Positions 1 to 7,000 of a DNA stretch of 64,000 nt are shown one piece after another (positions within the stretch are counted from its first letter, which is position 1; every line of letters starts with the position of its first letter). This stretch comes from Pseudoalteromonas haloplanktis ATCC 14393 (GTDB lineage Bacteria > Pseudomonadota > Gammaproteobacteria > Enterobacterales > Alteromonadaceae), in assembly GCF_000238355.1 (NCBI RefSeq), contig NZ_AHCA01000011.1:98543-162542 (forward strand). The letters are read 5' to 3'. The translations under genes and the position numbers were made by a program. The notes below the pieces were generated by a model. The model made no database searches and was not told where the DNA came from. It worked only from the letters and a program-made list of their open reading frames with translations.

Positions 1-146
1 TTAAGCTGTACGATTATATTTTAAGAAAATAGCTGTTTTATTGGTTCCAAATATATTAATTAATAGCTTAGAATTAATTTTAGGATTTCGTTTTTTAATT
101 GAATTTGGCTGCTGGATTAATTCTACAGCTTCGTTATTTCCTAATG

Positions 147-416
147 CTAATGGTCGTCGTAATGCCCACCAATGGCGAAAATATATATGCACTCATCATC
201 AAACTTATAAATTAACCGATCTTTTTGTGATATCCGCTTTGACCATAATCCTGATAAATTGTGCTTTAAAGGCTCTGGTTTACCTAAGCCTTTACTTGGA
301 TCTGAGTGCATCATTTCTTTTAGTATTTTGCATAAAGCTGTATGCAACTTTTTATCTTTCACTCGTAATTGTTCATAGGTGAGCCAAGTTTTCCCCTCAA
401 AGGTTAATGATCTCAT
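147..416 (-). CDS. yoeB: YoeB-family mRNA interferase toxin
   Basis: This 89-residue protein matches the Txe/YoeB toxin family in length and in its conserved C-terminal half: an L-S-G-x-W-S-R/K-R-I block, D-R-L-I-Y, and the terminal G-G-H-Y-D-D-H. In the family the C-terminal His and Tyr are part of the ribosome-dependent mRNA cleavage site, and both are present, so the toxin looks intact. The start lies inside the end of the upstream antitoxin gene (20-nt overlap), as is usual for yefM-yoeB, which implies translational coupling. The 146 bases after its stop hold no gene I can support. Confidence 0.93.
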   Translation of the reverse strand: MRSLTFEGKTWLTYEQLRVKDKKLHTALCKILKEMMHSDPSKGLGKPEPLKHNLSGLWSKRISQKDRLIYKFDDECIYIFAIGGHYDDH

Positions 417-669
417 CTAGCTGCTCTTGTGTTGGTTTATAACCTGAATTGGCTGTGTGAGTTTTCATTGAGTCAGCGATTTGTTGCATTAAACTGCTAC
501 TCTGTAAAACATGTAAAGTTTCCTGCTCTCGTTCCCAGTCATCTGCACTCATTACTATAAATGCATCTCCTGCACGCCTAGTAACCTTTATAGGCTCATG
601 ATCACTAACGGTTTGTTCCACGTATGTTTTTAAGTTTTCTCTAAATTGATTGACACTGATGCTATCCAT
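397..669 (-). CDS. yefM: YefM-family antitoxin
   Basis: This 90-residue protein has the Phd/YefM N-terminal DNA-binding fold (M-D-S-I-S-V-N-Q-F-R-E-N, then E-P-I-K-V-T-R-R) followed by a more variable, acidic C-terminal part that in the family wraps around the toxin. It is the first gene of the pair and overlaps yoeB by 20 nt. The ATG at 669 is preceded by GAGG with about 8 nt spacing. Family members neutralise YoeB and repress their own promoter; an inverted repeat built on TGTAC/GTACA lies just upstream. Confidence 0.93.
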   Translation of the reverse strand: MDSISVNQFRENLKTYVEQTVSDHEPIKVTRRAGDAFIVMSADDWEREQETLHVLQSSSLMQQIADSMKTHTANSGYKPTQEQLDEIINL

Positions 670-684
670 AATTAAAACCTCATT

Positions 685-707
685 AATGTACGGTAATGTC
701 GTACATT
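685..707 (-). promoter_or_regulatory. Candidate YefM operator upstream of yefM
   Basis: A perfect inverted repeat AATGTAC-N9-GTACATT sits 16 to 38 bases upstream of the yefM start. E. coli YefM recognises palindromes with a TGTACA core, so the half-sites and position fit autorepression. The 9-nt spacer is not the E. coli arrangement, so assignment is an inference. Confidence 0.5.
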
Positions 708-812
708 ATAGTTTAAAAAATATATCAAGTCACTTAAAAGGCTTTGCCCAAAGTGAAGAAATAAAAACATTCGATAATGCATTTCTTTGATGCAGACTGA
801 AAGGGTATTTTT

Positions 813-848
813 TCGTTGGGTTTCGCGGTGCTCAACCCAACCTACGTA
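813..848. repeat. REP-like hairpin (GTTGGGTT family)
   Basis: TTGGGTT at 816-822 and AACCCAA at 834-840 form a 7-bp stem around a GC-rich loop, followed by CCTACG. Elements with GTTGGGTT...AACCCAACCTACG are dispersed intergenic repeats in many bacteria. Only one copy is in this window. It lies about 140 bp upstream of yefM. Confidence 0.5.
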
Positions 849-923
849 GCCTATTTTAACGCCGAGCAGCCTTAAAACTTACAGCTTACCGCTCCTAGCG
901 GCTCTAAAACTGACGGCTGCGCT

Positions 924-1100
924 CTACCTCACCAACACATAAATCAACTGCACTATCAATGAAATCATCACTAATGGCCAAATGTACTTGGCATATTTAG
1001 TCGCGCCATCTAGGCCCATTTTTGACTGGTACTTTTCAAGTAGTGGCACAAGAATGATGAGTGCAATAAACAGTGAAATTAAAATTACGAAAATATTCAT
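924..1100 (-). CDS. Small two-helix membrane protein, unknown function
   Basis: A 58-residue reading frame starting MNIFVILISLFIALIILV. It has a first hydrophobic helix at about residues 3-20, a polar loop (E-K-Y-Q-S-K-M-G-L-D-G-A-T-K-Y-A-K), and a second helix at about 40-57. The ATG at 1100 is preceded by AAGGA with 5 nt spacing, which supports translation. It lies between yefM and the oad terminator on the same strand but separated from oad by a terminator and a MITE-like element, so it is probably a single-gene unit. I do not recognise the family. Confidence 0.62.
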   Translation of the reverse strand: MNIFVILISLFIALIILVPLLEKYQSKMGLDGATKYAKYIWPLVMISLIVQLIYVLVR

Positions 1101-1114
1101 ATCAGTCCTTATTT

Positions 1115-1187
1115 ATACCAATCGACTTAAATATTTAACCATTCTAGCGAGCTAAATAAATGGTCAGTAACTTAACACGATTGGTAT
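1115..1187. mobile_element. MITE-like element, short form
   Basis: A 73-bp element with perfect 10-bp terminal inverted repeats (ATACCAATCG ... CGATTGGTAT). On the reverse strand it matches both ends of the 197-bp element at 62156-62352: the left part reads AAGTTACTGACCATTTAT and the right part reads TTTAGCTCGCTAGAATGG then TTAAATATTTAAGT. The middle of the long form is absent here, so this is probably an internally deleted copy. It contains no reading frame and would need a transposase in trans. Confidence 0.7.
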
Positions 1188-1222
1188 TATTGAATATCCA
1201 TCGAGTATACCCAAAAGGCGAG

Positions 1223-1250
1223 CAAAAAAAAGCGCAGTCTACACTGCGCC
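1223..1250 (-). terminator. Intrinsic terminator of the oad operon
   Basis: On the minus strand GCGCAGT-GTAG-ACTGCGC forms a 7-bp GC-rich stem with a 4-nt loop, followed directly by a run of eight T. It lies about 70 bp after the oadB stop. Confidence 0.88.
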
Positions 1251-1317
1251 AGTCGGTTGGAAGTAAAAAGTTACTTACAGTTGCTCAACATAGTTAAGCA
1301 GCTTTGGTTGTCTGTTA

Positions 1318-2448
1318 TTACCCTACTAAGGCGAGCAAAATACCGGCAGCTACGGCGCTACCAAGAACACCGGCAACGTTTGGCCCCATAGCATGCATTA
1401 ACAAGAAGTTATGCGGATTACTCTCAAGACCCACTTTGTTAACTACTCGTGCAGCCATCGGAACAGCTGATACACCTGCAGCACCTACTAATGGATTAAT
1501 AGGAGATTTGGAGAACTTATTCATACCTTTTGCCATGAATACACCTGAAGCCGTACCAATTGCAAAAGCCAAGGCACCGAGTACTAAAATACCAAGCGTC
1601 TCTACCGTTAAAAACTTATCAGCAGCCAACTTTGAGCCTACAGCTAAGCCTAAAAAGATGGTCGTGATATTTATGATCTCGTTTTGCGCGCTGTTACTTA
1701 AGCGGTCAACCACACCAGATTCACGCATTAAGTTACCTAAGCAGAACATACCGACTAACGGCGTAGCTGCGGGTAAAAATAGCATTGTTAATGTAAGCAC
1801 CATTAATGGGAAAATAATTTTTTCCTTTTTCGATACTGTACGTAACTGTGGCATTTGAATCTTTCGCTCTTCTGCGGTCGTTAATGCACGCATAATTGGC
1901 GGCTGAATAATGGGCACCAACGCCATATAAGAATAGGCAGCTACCGCAATAGCCCCTAATAAATCAGGCGCTAACTTTGACGCTAAGAAGATAGCTGTAG
2001 GGCCATCTGCGCCGCCGATGATCGCTATAGCCGATGCATCTTGCAGAGTAAACTCAAAGCCAGGCACATAGTTAAGTAAAATTGCGCCAAATAAAGTCGC
2101 AAAAATACCAAACTGCGCCGCAGCTCCCAGTAATAACATACGCGGATTAGCGATTAATGCACTAAAGTCAGTTAATGCTCCTACACCCATAAATATTAAT
2201 AGCGGGAAAACACCGGTATCAATACCAATATGGTATACGTAGTACAGTAAGCCACCAGGGTCTGACAAACCTGCTACTGGGATATTTGTTAATATCGCAC
2301 CAAAACCTATAGGTAATAATAATAATGGCTCAAAATTACGGGCAATTGCGAGATACAGCAATAAGCACCCCACTGCGATCATAATAAGCGCAGGGAATGT
2401 AAAATTAGCAATACCTGTGGCCTGCCAGAGGTTTAATACAGCTTCCAT
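1318..2448 (-). CDS. oadB: Sodium-translocating oxaloacetate decarboxylase beta subunit
   Basis: The 376-residue integral membrane protein matches OadB/GcdB/MmdB in length and in signature segments: P-L-L-I-F-M-G-V-G-A-L-T-D-F, the conserved I-G-G-A-D-G-P-T-A-I-F loop that in the family carries the functional Asp of the sodium path, and the C-terminal H-A-M-G-P-N-V-A-G. In the family this subunit decarboxylates carboxybiotin and couples it to outward sodium pumping. Start ATG 2448 has AGGAGA upstream. It is the last gene of oadG-oadA-oadB and ends before a strong terminator. Confidence 0.96.
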   Translation of the reverse strand: MEAVLNLWQATGIANFTFPALIMIAVGCLLLYLAIARNFEPLLLLPIGFGAILTNIPVAGLSDPGGLLYYVYHIGIDTGVFPLLIFMGVGALTDFSALIANPRMLLLGAAAQFGIFATLFGAILLNYVPGFEFTLQDASAIAIIGGADGPTAIFLASKLAPDLLGAIAVAAYSYMALVPIIQPPIMRALTTAEERKIQMPQLRTVSKKEKIIFPLMVLTLTMLFLPAATPLVGMFCLGNLMRESGVVDRLSNSAQNEIINITTIFLGLAVGSKLAADKFLTVETLGILVLGALAFAIGTASGVFMAKGMNKFSKSPINPLVGAAGVSAVPMAARVVNKVGLESNPHNFLLMHAMGPNVAGVLGSAVAAGILLALVG

Positions 2449-2458
2449 CCTCTGTCTC

Positions 2459-4243
2459 CTAAGCTAACGAAATCATAGCATCACCCGTTGCCACTGAATC
2501 ACCTTCAGCAACGAGAATTTCAGCAATAGTACCTGTGTGAGTAGCGCGGATTTCAGTTTCCATTTTCATCGCTTCCATGATGATCACAACATCGCCTTCG
2601 TTGACCGTTTGCCCTGTTTTCACCTTTATTTTAAAGATGTTACCAGCTAGAGGCGCGTTCAGTGTTTCACCAGAAGCAACCGACGCTGATTGTGGAATAA
2701 GCTCACTGTCTTTAAGTGTTACTTCTTTAAGTTCACCACCTTGTGCAACGACAACGTCATACACTTTACCGTCAACTTTTACGCTGTATTGTTCTGCTTT
2801 AACGGTATTGTTGTTGCTTGGCTGATTGTTTGCAGGTTGCTCTTTCTTCGCAGGCTCTGCACTTGGCACAGCTTCAAAAGCATCTGGATTATTACGATTT
2901 TTAATGAACTTCAAGCCAATCTGTGGGAATAAAGCATACGTTAATACATCATCAATCTGCTCATCAGCTAGGCTTAAACCCTGCTCTTTTGCAGCTGCTA
3001 ATAATTCTGCTTGCAGGGTTTCAAGTTCTGGCTGCAATAAATCTGCTGGGCGACAGGTAATTACGTCTGCACCATCAAGTACACGCTCTTGTAGTTCTTT
3101 ATTCATGGCTGCAGGTGTTGCACCATATTCACCTTTTAGAACACCGGCGGTTTCTTTAGTAATTGTTTTATAACGCTCACCTGTAAGTACATTTAATACT
3201 GCTTGTGTGCCGACAATTTGCGAAGTTGGCGTCACTAAAGGTAAGAAGCCTAAATCTTCACGAACACGCGGGATCTCTAATAACACTTCATTGAGTTTAT
3301 CAGCTGCGCCTTGCTCTTTAAGCTGATTTTCCATATTTGTTAGCATGCCACCTGGCACTTGTGCTAATAAAATACGGCCATCAACGCCTTTTAAGCTGCC
3401 TTCAAATGCCGCATATTTCTTGCGAACATCACGAAAATAAGCCGCAATTTCTTCTAACTGATTTAAATCAAGTTCAGTATCACGGTCAGTGCCTTCAACA
3501 ATCGATACAATTGTCTCGGTTGCACTGTGACCATATGTCATACTCATCGAAGAAATCGCGGTATCAAGCATATCAATACCTGCATCGATCGCTTTTTGAT
3601 AAGTGGCTGTACTTAAGCCAGTTGTTGCATGGCATTGCATTGCGATAGGAATAGAGACCGTTTCTTTTAAGCCTTTGATTAACTGCTCACAATCATACGG
3701 TTTAAGTAAACCTGCCATATCTTTAATACAAATTGAATGACAACCTAAATCTTCTAGCTGCTTAGCTAAAGTGAGCCACATATCTAGCGTATGTACTGGG
3801 CTAACTGTATATGAAATAGTACCTTGTGCATGAGCACCGACTTTTACTGCGGCTTTAATGGCTGTTTCAAGATTACGAACATCGTTCATGGCATCAAAAA
3901 TACGGAATACATCAACGCCATTTTTGTGCGCTCGCTCGACAAACTTTTCAACCACATCATCTGCATAATGGCGGTAACCTAACAGGTTTTGACCACGTAA
4001 TAGCATTTGTTGCTTGGTGTTTGGCATGGCTTTTTTCAAAGCACGGATCCGCTCCCAAGGATCTTCGCCTAAATAACGGATACATGAATCAAATGTTGCC
4101 CCACCCCATGACTCAATAGACCAATAGCCCGCATCATCTAATTTTTGTGCAATTGGCAGCATGTCATCTAAACGCATGCGCGTTGCTAATAATGATTGAT
4201 GTGCGTCTCTAAGTACTAATTCGGTTAATTTTAATTTAGCCAC
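2459..4243 (-). CDS. oadA: Oxaloacetate decarboxylase alpha subunit (carboxyltransferase plus biotin carrier)
   Basis: A 594-residue two-domain protein. Residues about 1-280 are the carboxyltransferase barrel (LRDAHQS near residue 11, with metal-ligand Asp13; IKDMAG near 173; CHATTG near 204). A post-barrel domain follows, then a Glu/Pro/Asn-rich linker near 460-485 and a C-terminal biotinyl domain with EAMKMET; the biotinylated Lys is about residue 560. It transfers the carboxyl group of oxaloacetate to biotin, giving pyruvate. The start codon is GTG at 4243, supported by AAGGGGTG just upstream. No biotin carboxylase subunit is adjacent, which argues against a pyruvate carboxylase role. Confidence 0.96.
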   Translation of the reverse strand: MAKLKLTELVLRDAHQSLLATRMRLDDMLPIAQKLDDAGYWSIESWGGATFDSCIRYLGEDPWERIRALKKAMPNTKQQMLLRGQNLLGYRHYADDVVEKFVERAHKNGVDVFRIFDAMNDVRNLETAIKAAVKVGAHAQGTISYTVSPVHTLDMWLTLAKQLEDLGCHSICIKDMAGLLKPYDCEQLIKGLKETVSIPIAMQCHATTGLSTATYQKAIDAGIDMLDTAISSMSMTYGHSATETIVSIVEGTDRDTELDLNQLEEIAAYFRDVRKKYAAFEGSLKGVDGRILLAQVPGGMLTNMENQLKEQGAADKLNEVLLEIPRVREDLGFLPLVTPTSQIVGTQAVLNVLTGERYKTITKETAGVLKGEYGATPAAMNKELQERVLDGADVITCRPADLLQPELETLQAELLAAAKEQGLSLADEQIDDVLTYALFPQIGLKFIKNRNNPDAFEAVPSAEPAKKEQPANNQPSNNNTVKAEQYSVKVDGKVYDVVVAQGGELKEVTLKDSELIPQSASVASGETLNAPLAGNIFKIKVKTGQTVNEGDVVIIMEAMKMETEIRATHTGTIAEILVAEGDSVATGDAMISLA

Positions 4244-4253
4244 AAGTCACCCC

Positions 4254-4499
4254 TTATAGTTTTTGTTTATTTTTGTACTGAGCAATCGCTGCACTGATCG
4301 CAGCAATGTGTGCACTTGGCACACCTGGTGCTTTGATTGACGGCGTACGCGTAGGCGCTGCAACCGGCTGTTCAAAACGGCTCGCTAATTTAGACATAAT
4401 GATGATTGCTGAAATCAACAACGAAAGAAAAACAAATACGCCTACCATACCGGTGACCATTAAGTTTGCTGCTGTAGCTAGTAACTGACCTATATCCAT
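4254..4499 (-). CDS. oadG: Oxaloacetate decarboxylase gamma subunit
   Basis: An 81-residue protein with one N-terminal membrane helix (about residues 12-35) and a Pro/Ala-rich cytoplasmic tail, the standard layout of OadG, which holds the alpha and beta subunits together and in the family binds zinc near its C terminus. It is the first gene of the operon; AAGGGGAG precedes ATG 4499. Sequence similarity in this family is low, so the call leans on length, topology and position. Confidence 0.9.
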   Translation of the reverse strand: MDIGQLLATAANLMVTGMVGVFVFLSLLISAIIIMSKLASRFEQPVAAPTRTPSIKAPGVPSAHIAAISAAIAQYKNKQKL

Positions 4500-4612
4500 G
4501 CTGCTCCCCTTGACTTCATTTACCCAACCTCGAGATTAGGTAAAAAATCACTTTATTTAAATAATTATGCACCAATGATAACAAAGAAACAGAGCAAGTC
4601 CAACACTTTGTA

Positions 4613-4629
4613 AATTGGTAAAACCAATT
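4613..4629. promoter_or_regulatory. Perfect PdhR/GntR-type palindrome
   Basis: AATTGGTAAAACCAATT is a perfect 17-bp palindrome that fits the E. coli PdhR consensus ATTGGT-N3-ACCAAT exactly. It lies 114 bp upstream of oadG. PdhR is a FadR-subfamily GntR repressor released by pyruvate, and pyruvate is the product of OadA. Related FadR-subfamily regulators such as LldR use similar sites, so the exact regulator is open. Confidence 0.62.
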
Positions 4630-4815
4630 AATATAAAACTAACATACTAACACTAAATTTAACACTCTACATTTTGCGATAATTTTACGAGAACTAGATA
4701 ATAAAAATAGTGAATATAGCTATAAATTATAAGTGCAAGCCAAGATAAACCTCTGTGCAATGCGCCATCACAAGCATTTTTTGTATATGACTATTGCAAT
4801 TAGTCGCACCAGATC

Positions 4816-4832
4816 AATTGGTCTTACCAAAT
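4816..4832. promoter_or_regulatory. Second PdhR/GntR-type palindrome
   Basis: AATTGGTCTTACCAAAT matches ATTGGT-N3-ACCAAT with a single mismatch in the last position. It lies 203 bp from the first site, between oadG and the divergent gene at 5019. Two sites in one 520-bp region are unlikely by chance and could serve a loop or the two divergent promoters. Confidence 0.52.
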
Positions 4833-5018
4833 AAATAGAGCTTTAAAGCAAATTTATATAGTCAGGAATAAGTTACAGGTGAAGTTGTAAATTATTCCCA
4901 TCACTTTCATTTAGCCACATCATAAAAACTATAAGCACATGATAATAAAGAGTTTATTTAATTGGCATGCAACTAGCATCATCTACTTCGAACAAATTAA
5001 CAAACCAAGGAGACAACA

Positions 5019-5192
5019 ATGTTACGCTGGACAATTACATTTCTAGTTATTGCACTCATTGCTGCAGTGTTAGGTTTTGGTGGTATCGCTGGTGCCGCAG
5101 CAGGAATTGCTAAGATTATATTTTTTATCTTTATAGTATTGTTAGTTATTTCACTTATTTCAGGCGCATTGCGCGGCAATGTTCCTAAGTGA
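5019..5192 (+). CDS. DUF1328 (YtjA-type) small membrane protein
   Basis: A 57-residue protein starting MLRWTITFLVIALIAAVLGF, then G-G-I-A-G-A-A-A-G-I-A-K and a second hydrophobic stretch. This is the DUF1328/YtjA pattern: two helices joined by a Gly/Ala-rich turn. AAGGAGA at about 5007 supports the ATG at 5019. It is followed 56 bp later by a small lipoprotein gene and probably shares its transcript. Members of the family are often stress-associated but have no firm biochemical role. Confidence 0.88.
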   Translation: MLRWTITFLVIALIAAVLGFGGIAGAAAGIAKIIFFIFIVLLVISLISGALRGNVPK

Positions 5193-5248
5193 TCCAAATT
5201 AATCTCTAACATAATTAACAAAACATTATTTTTACAAGGAATTACATT

Positions 5249-5440
5249 ATGAAATCGACTACATTAAAAACAGCCGTTATCGCCCTTTTTGCTAGCTTTT
5301 TTATCATGGGTTGCGAAGACAACCACGCAGAAGAAGCAGGTGAGCGCATTGATGAAGCAGTTACTGATGTGCAAAACAAGGTTGAAGACGCCTGTGAAGA
5401 AGTGAAAGAAGGCGTAAATGCCGAAGAAACTAACTGTTAA
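5249..5440 (+). CDS. Small predicted lipoprotein
   Basis: A 63-residue protein with a lipoprotein signal: positively charged start, hydrophobic core and the lipobox I-M-G-C, giving a mature N-terminal Cys at residue 22. The mature part is a short, acidic helix-prone segment rich in Glu, Asp and Ala, with further Cys residues near the end (D-A-C-E-E-V and a final N-C). AAGGAATT precedes the ATG. It sits behind the DUF1328 gene and before a terminator. No family recognised. Confidence 0.75.
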   Translation: MKSTTLKTAVIALFASFFIMGCEDNHAEEAGERIDEAVTDVQNKVEDACEEVKEGVNAEETNC

Positions 5441-5460
5441 TATAGTTAGTTCTAAATAAT

Positions 5461-5488
5461 AAAAAACGACTCATCTGAGTCGTTTTTG
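5461..5488. terminator. Bidirectional intrinsic terminator
   Basis: ACGACTCA-TC-TGAGTCGT is a perfect 8-bp stem flanked by A-run and T-run on both sides, so it can end transcription of the lipoprotein gene from the left and of pdxJ (stop at 5503) from the right. Confidence 0.9.
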
Positions 5489-5502
5489 CTTTTAATCTGA
5501 TC

Positions 5503-6234
5503 TCAAGCTCTTGCTTCTAGCATAAGCCGCTTCATATCACGCACGGCTTTATCTAAACCATCAATCGCAGCGCGCGCTATGATCGCATGGCCAATATTAA
5601 GTTCGTAAATCTCTTCCATCGCTGCTATTGGTTTTACATTGTGGTAATGCAAACCATGCCCTGCGTTTACTATCAAGCCTAAACTCGCTGCGTATTTTAC
5701 GCCTTGACGAATGTGCTCAAGTTCTTCTTTCAGCTCTGCTTCAGTCTCAGCATCTGCATATGCGCCCGTATGTATCTCAACATAAGGGGCATTGCACGCT
5801 TTTGCTGCATCTAGCTGCGCTTTATCCGCATCGATAAATAACGACACTTTAATTCCAGCGTTACTTAGTTTTGCCGTTGCGGCTTTAATTTTATCTAAGT
5901 TACCAACCACATCTAGGCCACCTTCGGTGGTTAACTCTTCGCGTTTTTCTGGTACTAAGCAGACATAAGCAGGCTTTACATCTAGTGCGATATCGATCAT
6001 TTCATCAGTGACGGCTATTTCTAGGTTCATACGTGTTTGAATTGTTTTAGCCATCACATACACATCACGGTCTTGAATATGACGTCTGTCTTCACGTAAA
6101 TGAATGGTAATGCCATCAGCACCTGCATGTTCTGCAACACTGGCTGCATGTGCAGGATCTGGATAACGGGTACCACGAGCTTGACGTAATGTAGCAATGT
6201 GATCAACATTTATACCCAAAAGTATATCTTTCAT
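5503..6234 (-). CDS. pdxJ: Pyridoxine 5'-phosphate synthase
   Basis: The 243-residue barrel enzyme condenses 1-deoxyxylulose 5-phosphate with 3-amino-2-oxopropyl phosphate in vitamin B6 synthesis. Family hallmarks are present: G-I-N-V-D-H-I-A-T-L-R-Q-A-R-G near the start, the T-I-H-L-R-E-D-R-R-H-I segment, and the G-H-G-L-H-Y-H-N phosphate-binding loop near residue 195. It is the last gene of the rpoE-to-pdxJ run. In E. coli acpS follows pdxJ; here the next feature is a terminator and no acpS is seen. Confidence 0.96.
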   Translation of the reverse strand: MKDILLGINVDHIATLRQARGTRYPDPAHAASVAEHAGADGITIHLREDRRHIQDRDVYVMAKTIQTRMNLEIAVTDEMIDIALDVKPAYVCLVPEKREELTTEGGLDVVGNLDKIKAATAKLSNAGIKVSLFIDADKAQLDAAKACNAPYVEIHTGAYADAETEAELKEELEHIRQGVKYAASLGLIVNAGHGLHYHNVKPIAAMEEIYELNIGHAIIARAAIDGLDKAVRDMKRLMLEARA

Positions 6235-6293
6235 TGTTTTACCTATAAAAATAACGGTTCAATTCCGCACTAGAGTTAGGGTGAATATCCAAA

Positions 6294-6983
6294 CTATTTG
6301 GATATAAAAAGCTCGCGGCTTTTTAATGGTTTTTTTCCTAGCAAAGGTTTCATTAAATGACGGCTTAATTGTTTTGCCATATATAACACATCTGGCGCGC
6401 TAAAGTCATGGGCTGCGATGGCGTTTAACTGCGCACCAGAAAAACCACTACCGGTTTGCTGCTGAACAACAAAGCCGTATTCAGCAAAATAACTATAAGT
6501 TTGCTTTAACGAAATAGGCTCTCCCGCCGCATCGAAACTAAAGTCAACGCCATAACCTAGCAATTCTAATAATTGAAATTCATAAGAGCGTAATACCGCT
6601 TGTAAATTCGGATGTTGATTTAGCTGCTGTAGGTGAGTTTGATACAATTGATAAACCTGTTCAACTGGTTCATTGATAGGAACGATACGATTAGTCAGCT
6701 CATTGAGGTAAAAGCCACAATAAAGCTGATCTCCTACTAAAGTTGATTGTGTACCATGCAATTCAAAGCGCTGAATATATTTTAGATCGTGCCTGCCAGT
6801 GTAATTAACGAGTAGTGTTTGGAAGGGTTGTAGCTGGGCTTTATACTTAGTTGCTTGGCGACCACTGATACGAGCCAGCATACGGAGTTGGCCAACGCCC
6901 TCTACTAGCATATCAAGCATTACTTGTGAGTCGCTAAAAGGACGTCGATGTAATAAATATGCTGTGTAGAAGTCGCTATCCAT
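6294..6983 (-). CDS. recO: DNA repair protein RecO
   Basis: A 229-residue protein with the RecO N-terminal OB fold (Y-L-L-H-R-R-P-F-S-D-S-Q-V-M-L) and a helical C-terminal domain with the L-R-x-Y-E-F-Q-L-L-E-L-L-G-Y segment. RecO loads RecA onto SSB-coated single-stranded DNA with RecR. It follows era by 17 bp and precedes pdxJ by 59 bp, as in E. coli. The zinc-finger cysteines present in some RecO proteins are absent, as in enterobacterial members. Confidence 0.95.
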   Translation of the reverse strand: MDSDFYTAYLLHRRPFSDSQVMLDMLVEGVGQLRMLARISGRQATKYKAQLQPFQTLLVNYTGRHDLKYIQRFELHGTQSTLVGDQLYCGFYLNELTNRIVPINEPVEQVYQLYQTHLQQLNQHPNLQAVLRSYEFQLLELLGYGVDFSFDAAGEPISLKQTYSYFAEYGFVVQQQTGSGFSGAQLNAIAAHDFSAPDVLYMAKQLSRHLMKPLLGKKPLKSRELFISK

Positions 6984-7000
6984 TGGTTTTTCTTAGGCTA

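Larger units (their letters stand above)
4500..5018. other. AT-rich divergent intergenic region between oad and the DUF1328 gene
   Basis: About 520 bp without a gene. It must hold the promoters for oadG (minus) and for the small protein at 5019 (plus). The only structure I can define is the pair of ATTGGT-N3-ACCAAT-type palindromes at 4613-4629 and 4816-4832, listed separately. Confidence 0.6.

Noticed and set aside
1..192. 63-residue minus-strand frame overlapping the end of yoeB
   Set aside because: It overlaps yoeB in another frame, has no ribosome site and shows no family motif. A real fragment in bases 1-146 cannot be excluded, but nothing supports it.
147..669. Integron cassette around yefM-yoeB
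   Set aside because: No attC-like site flanks the pair, so a cassette origin is not supported.
1304..1858. 184-residue plus-strand frame
   Set aside because: Antisense shadow of oadB, composition unlike a protein and no ribosome site.
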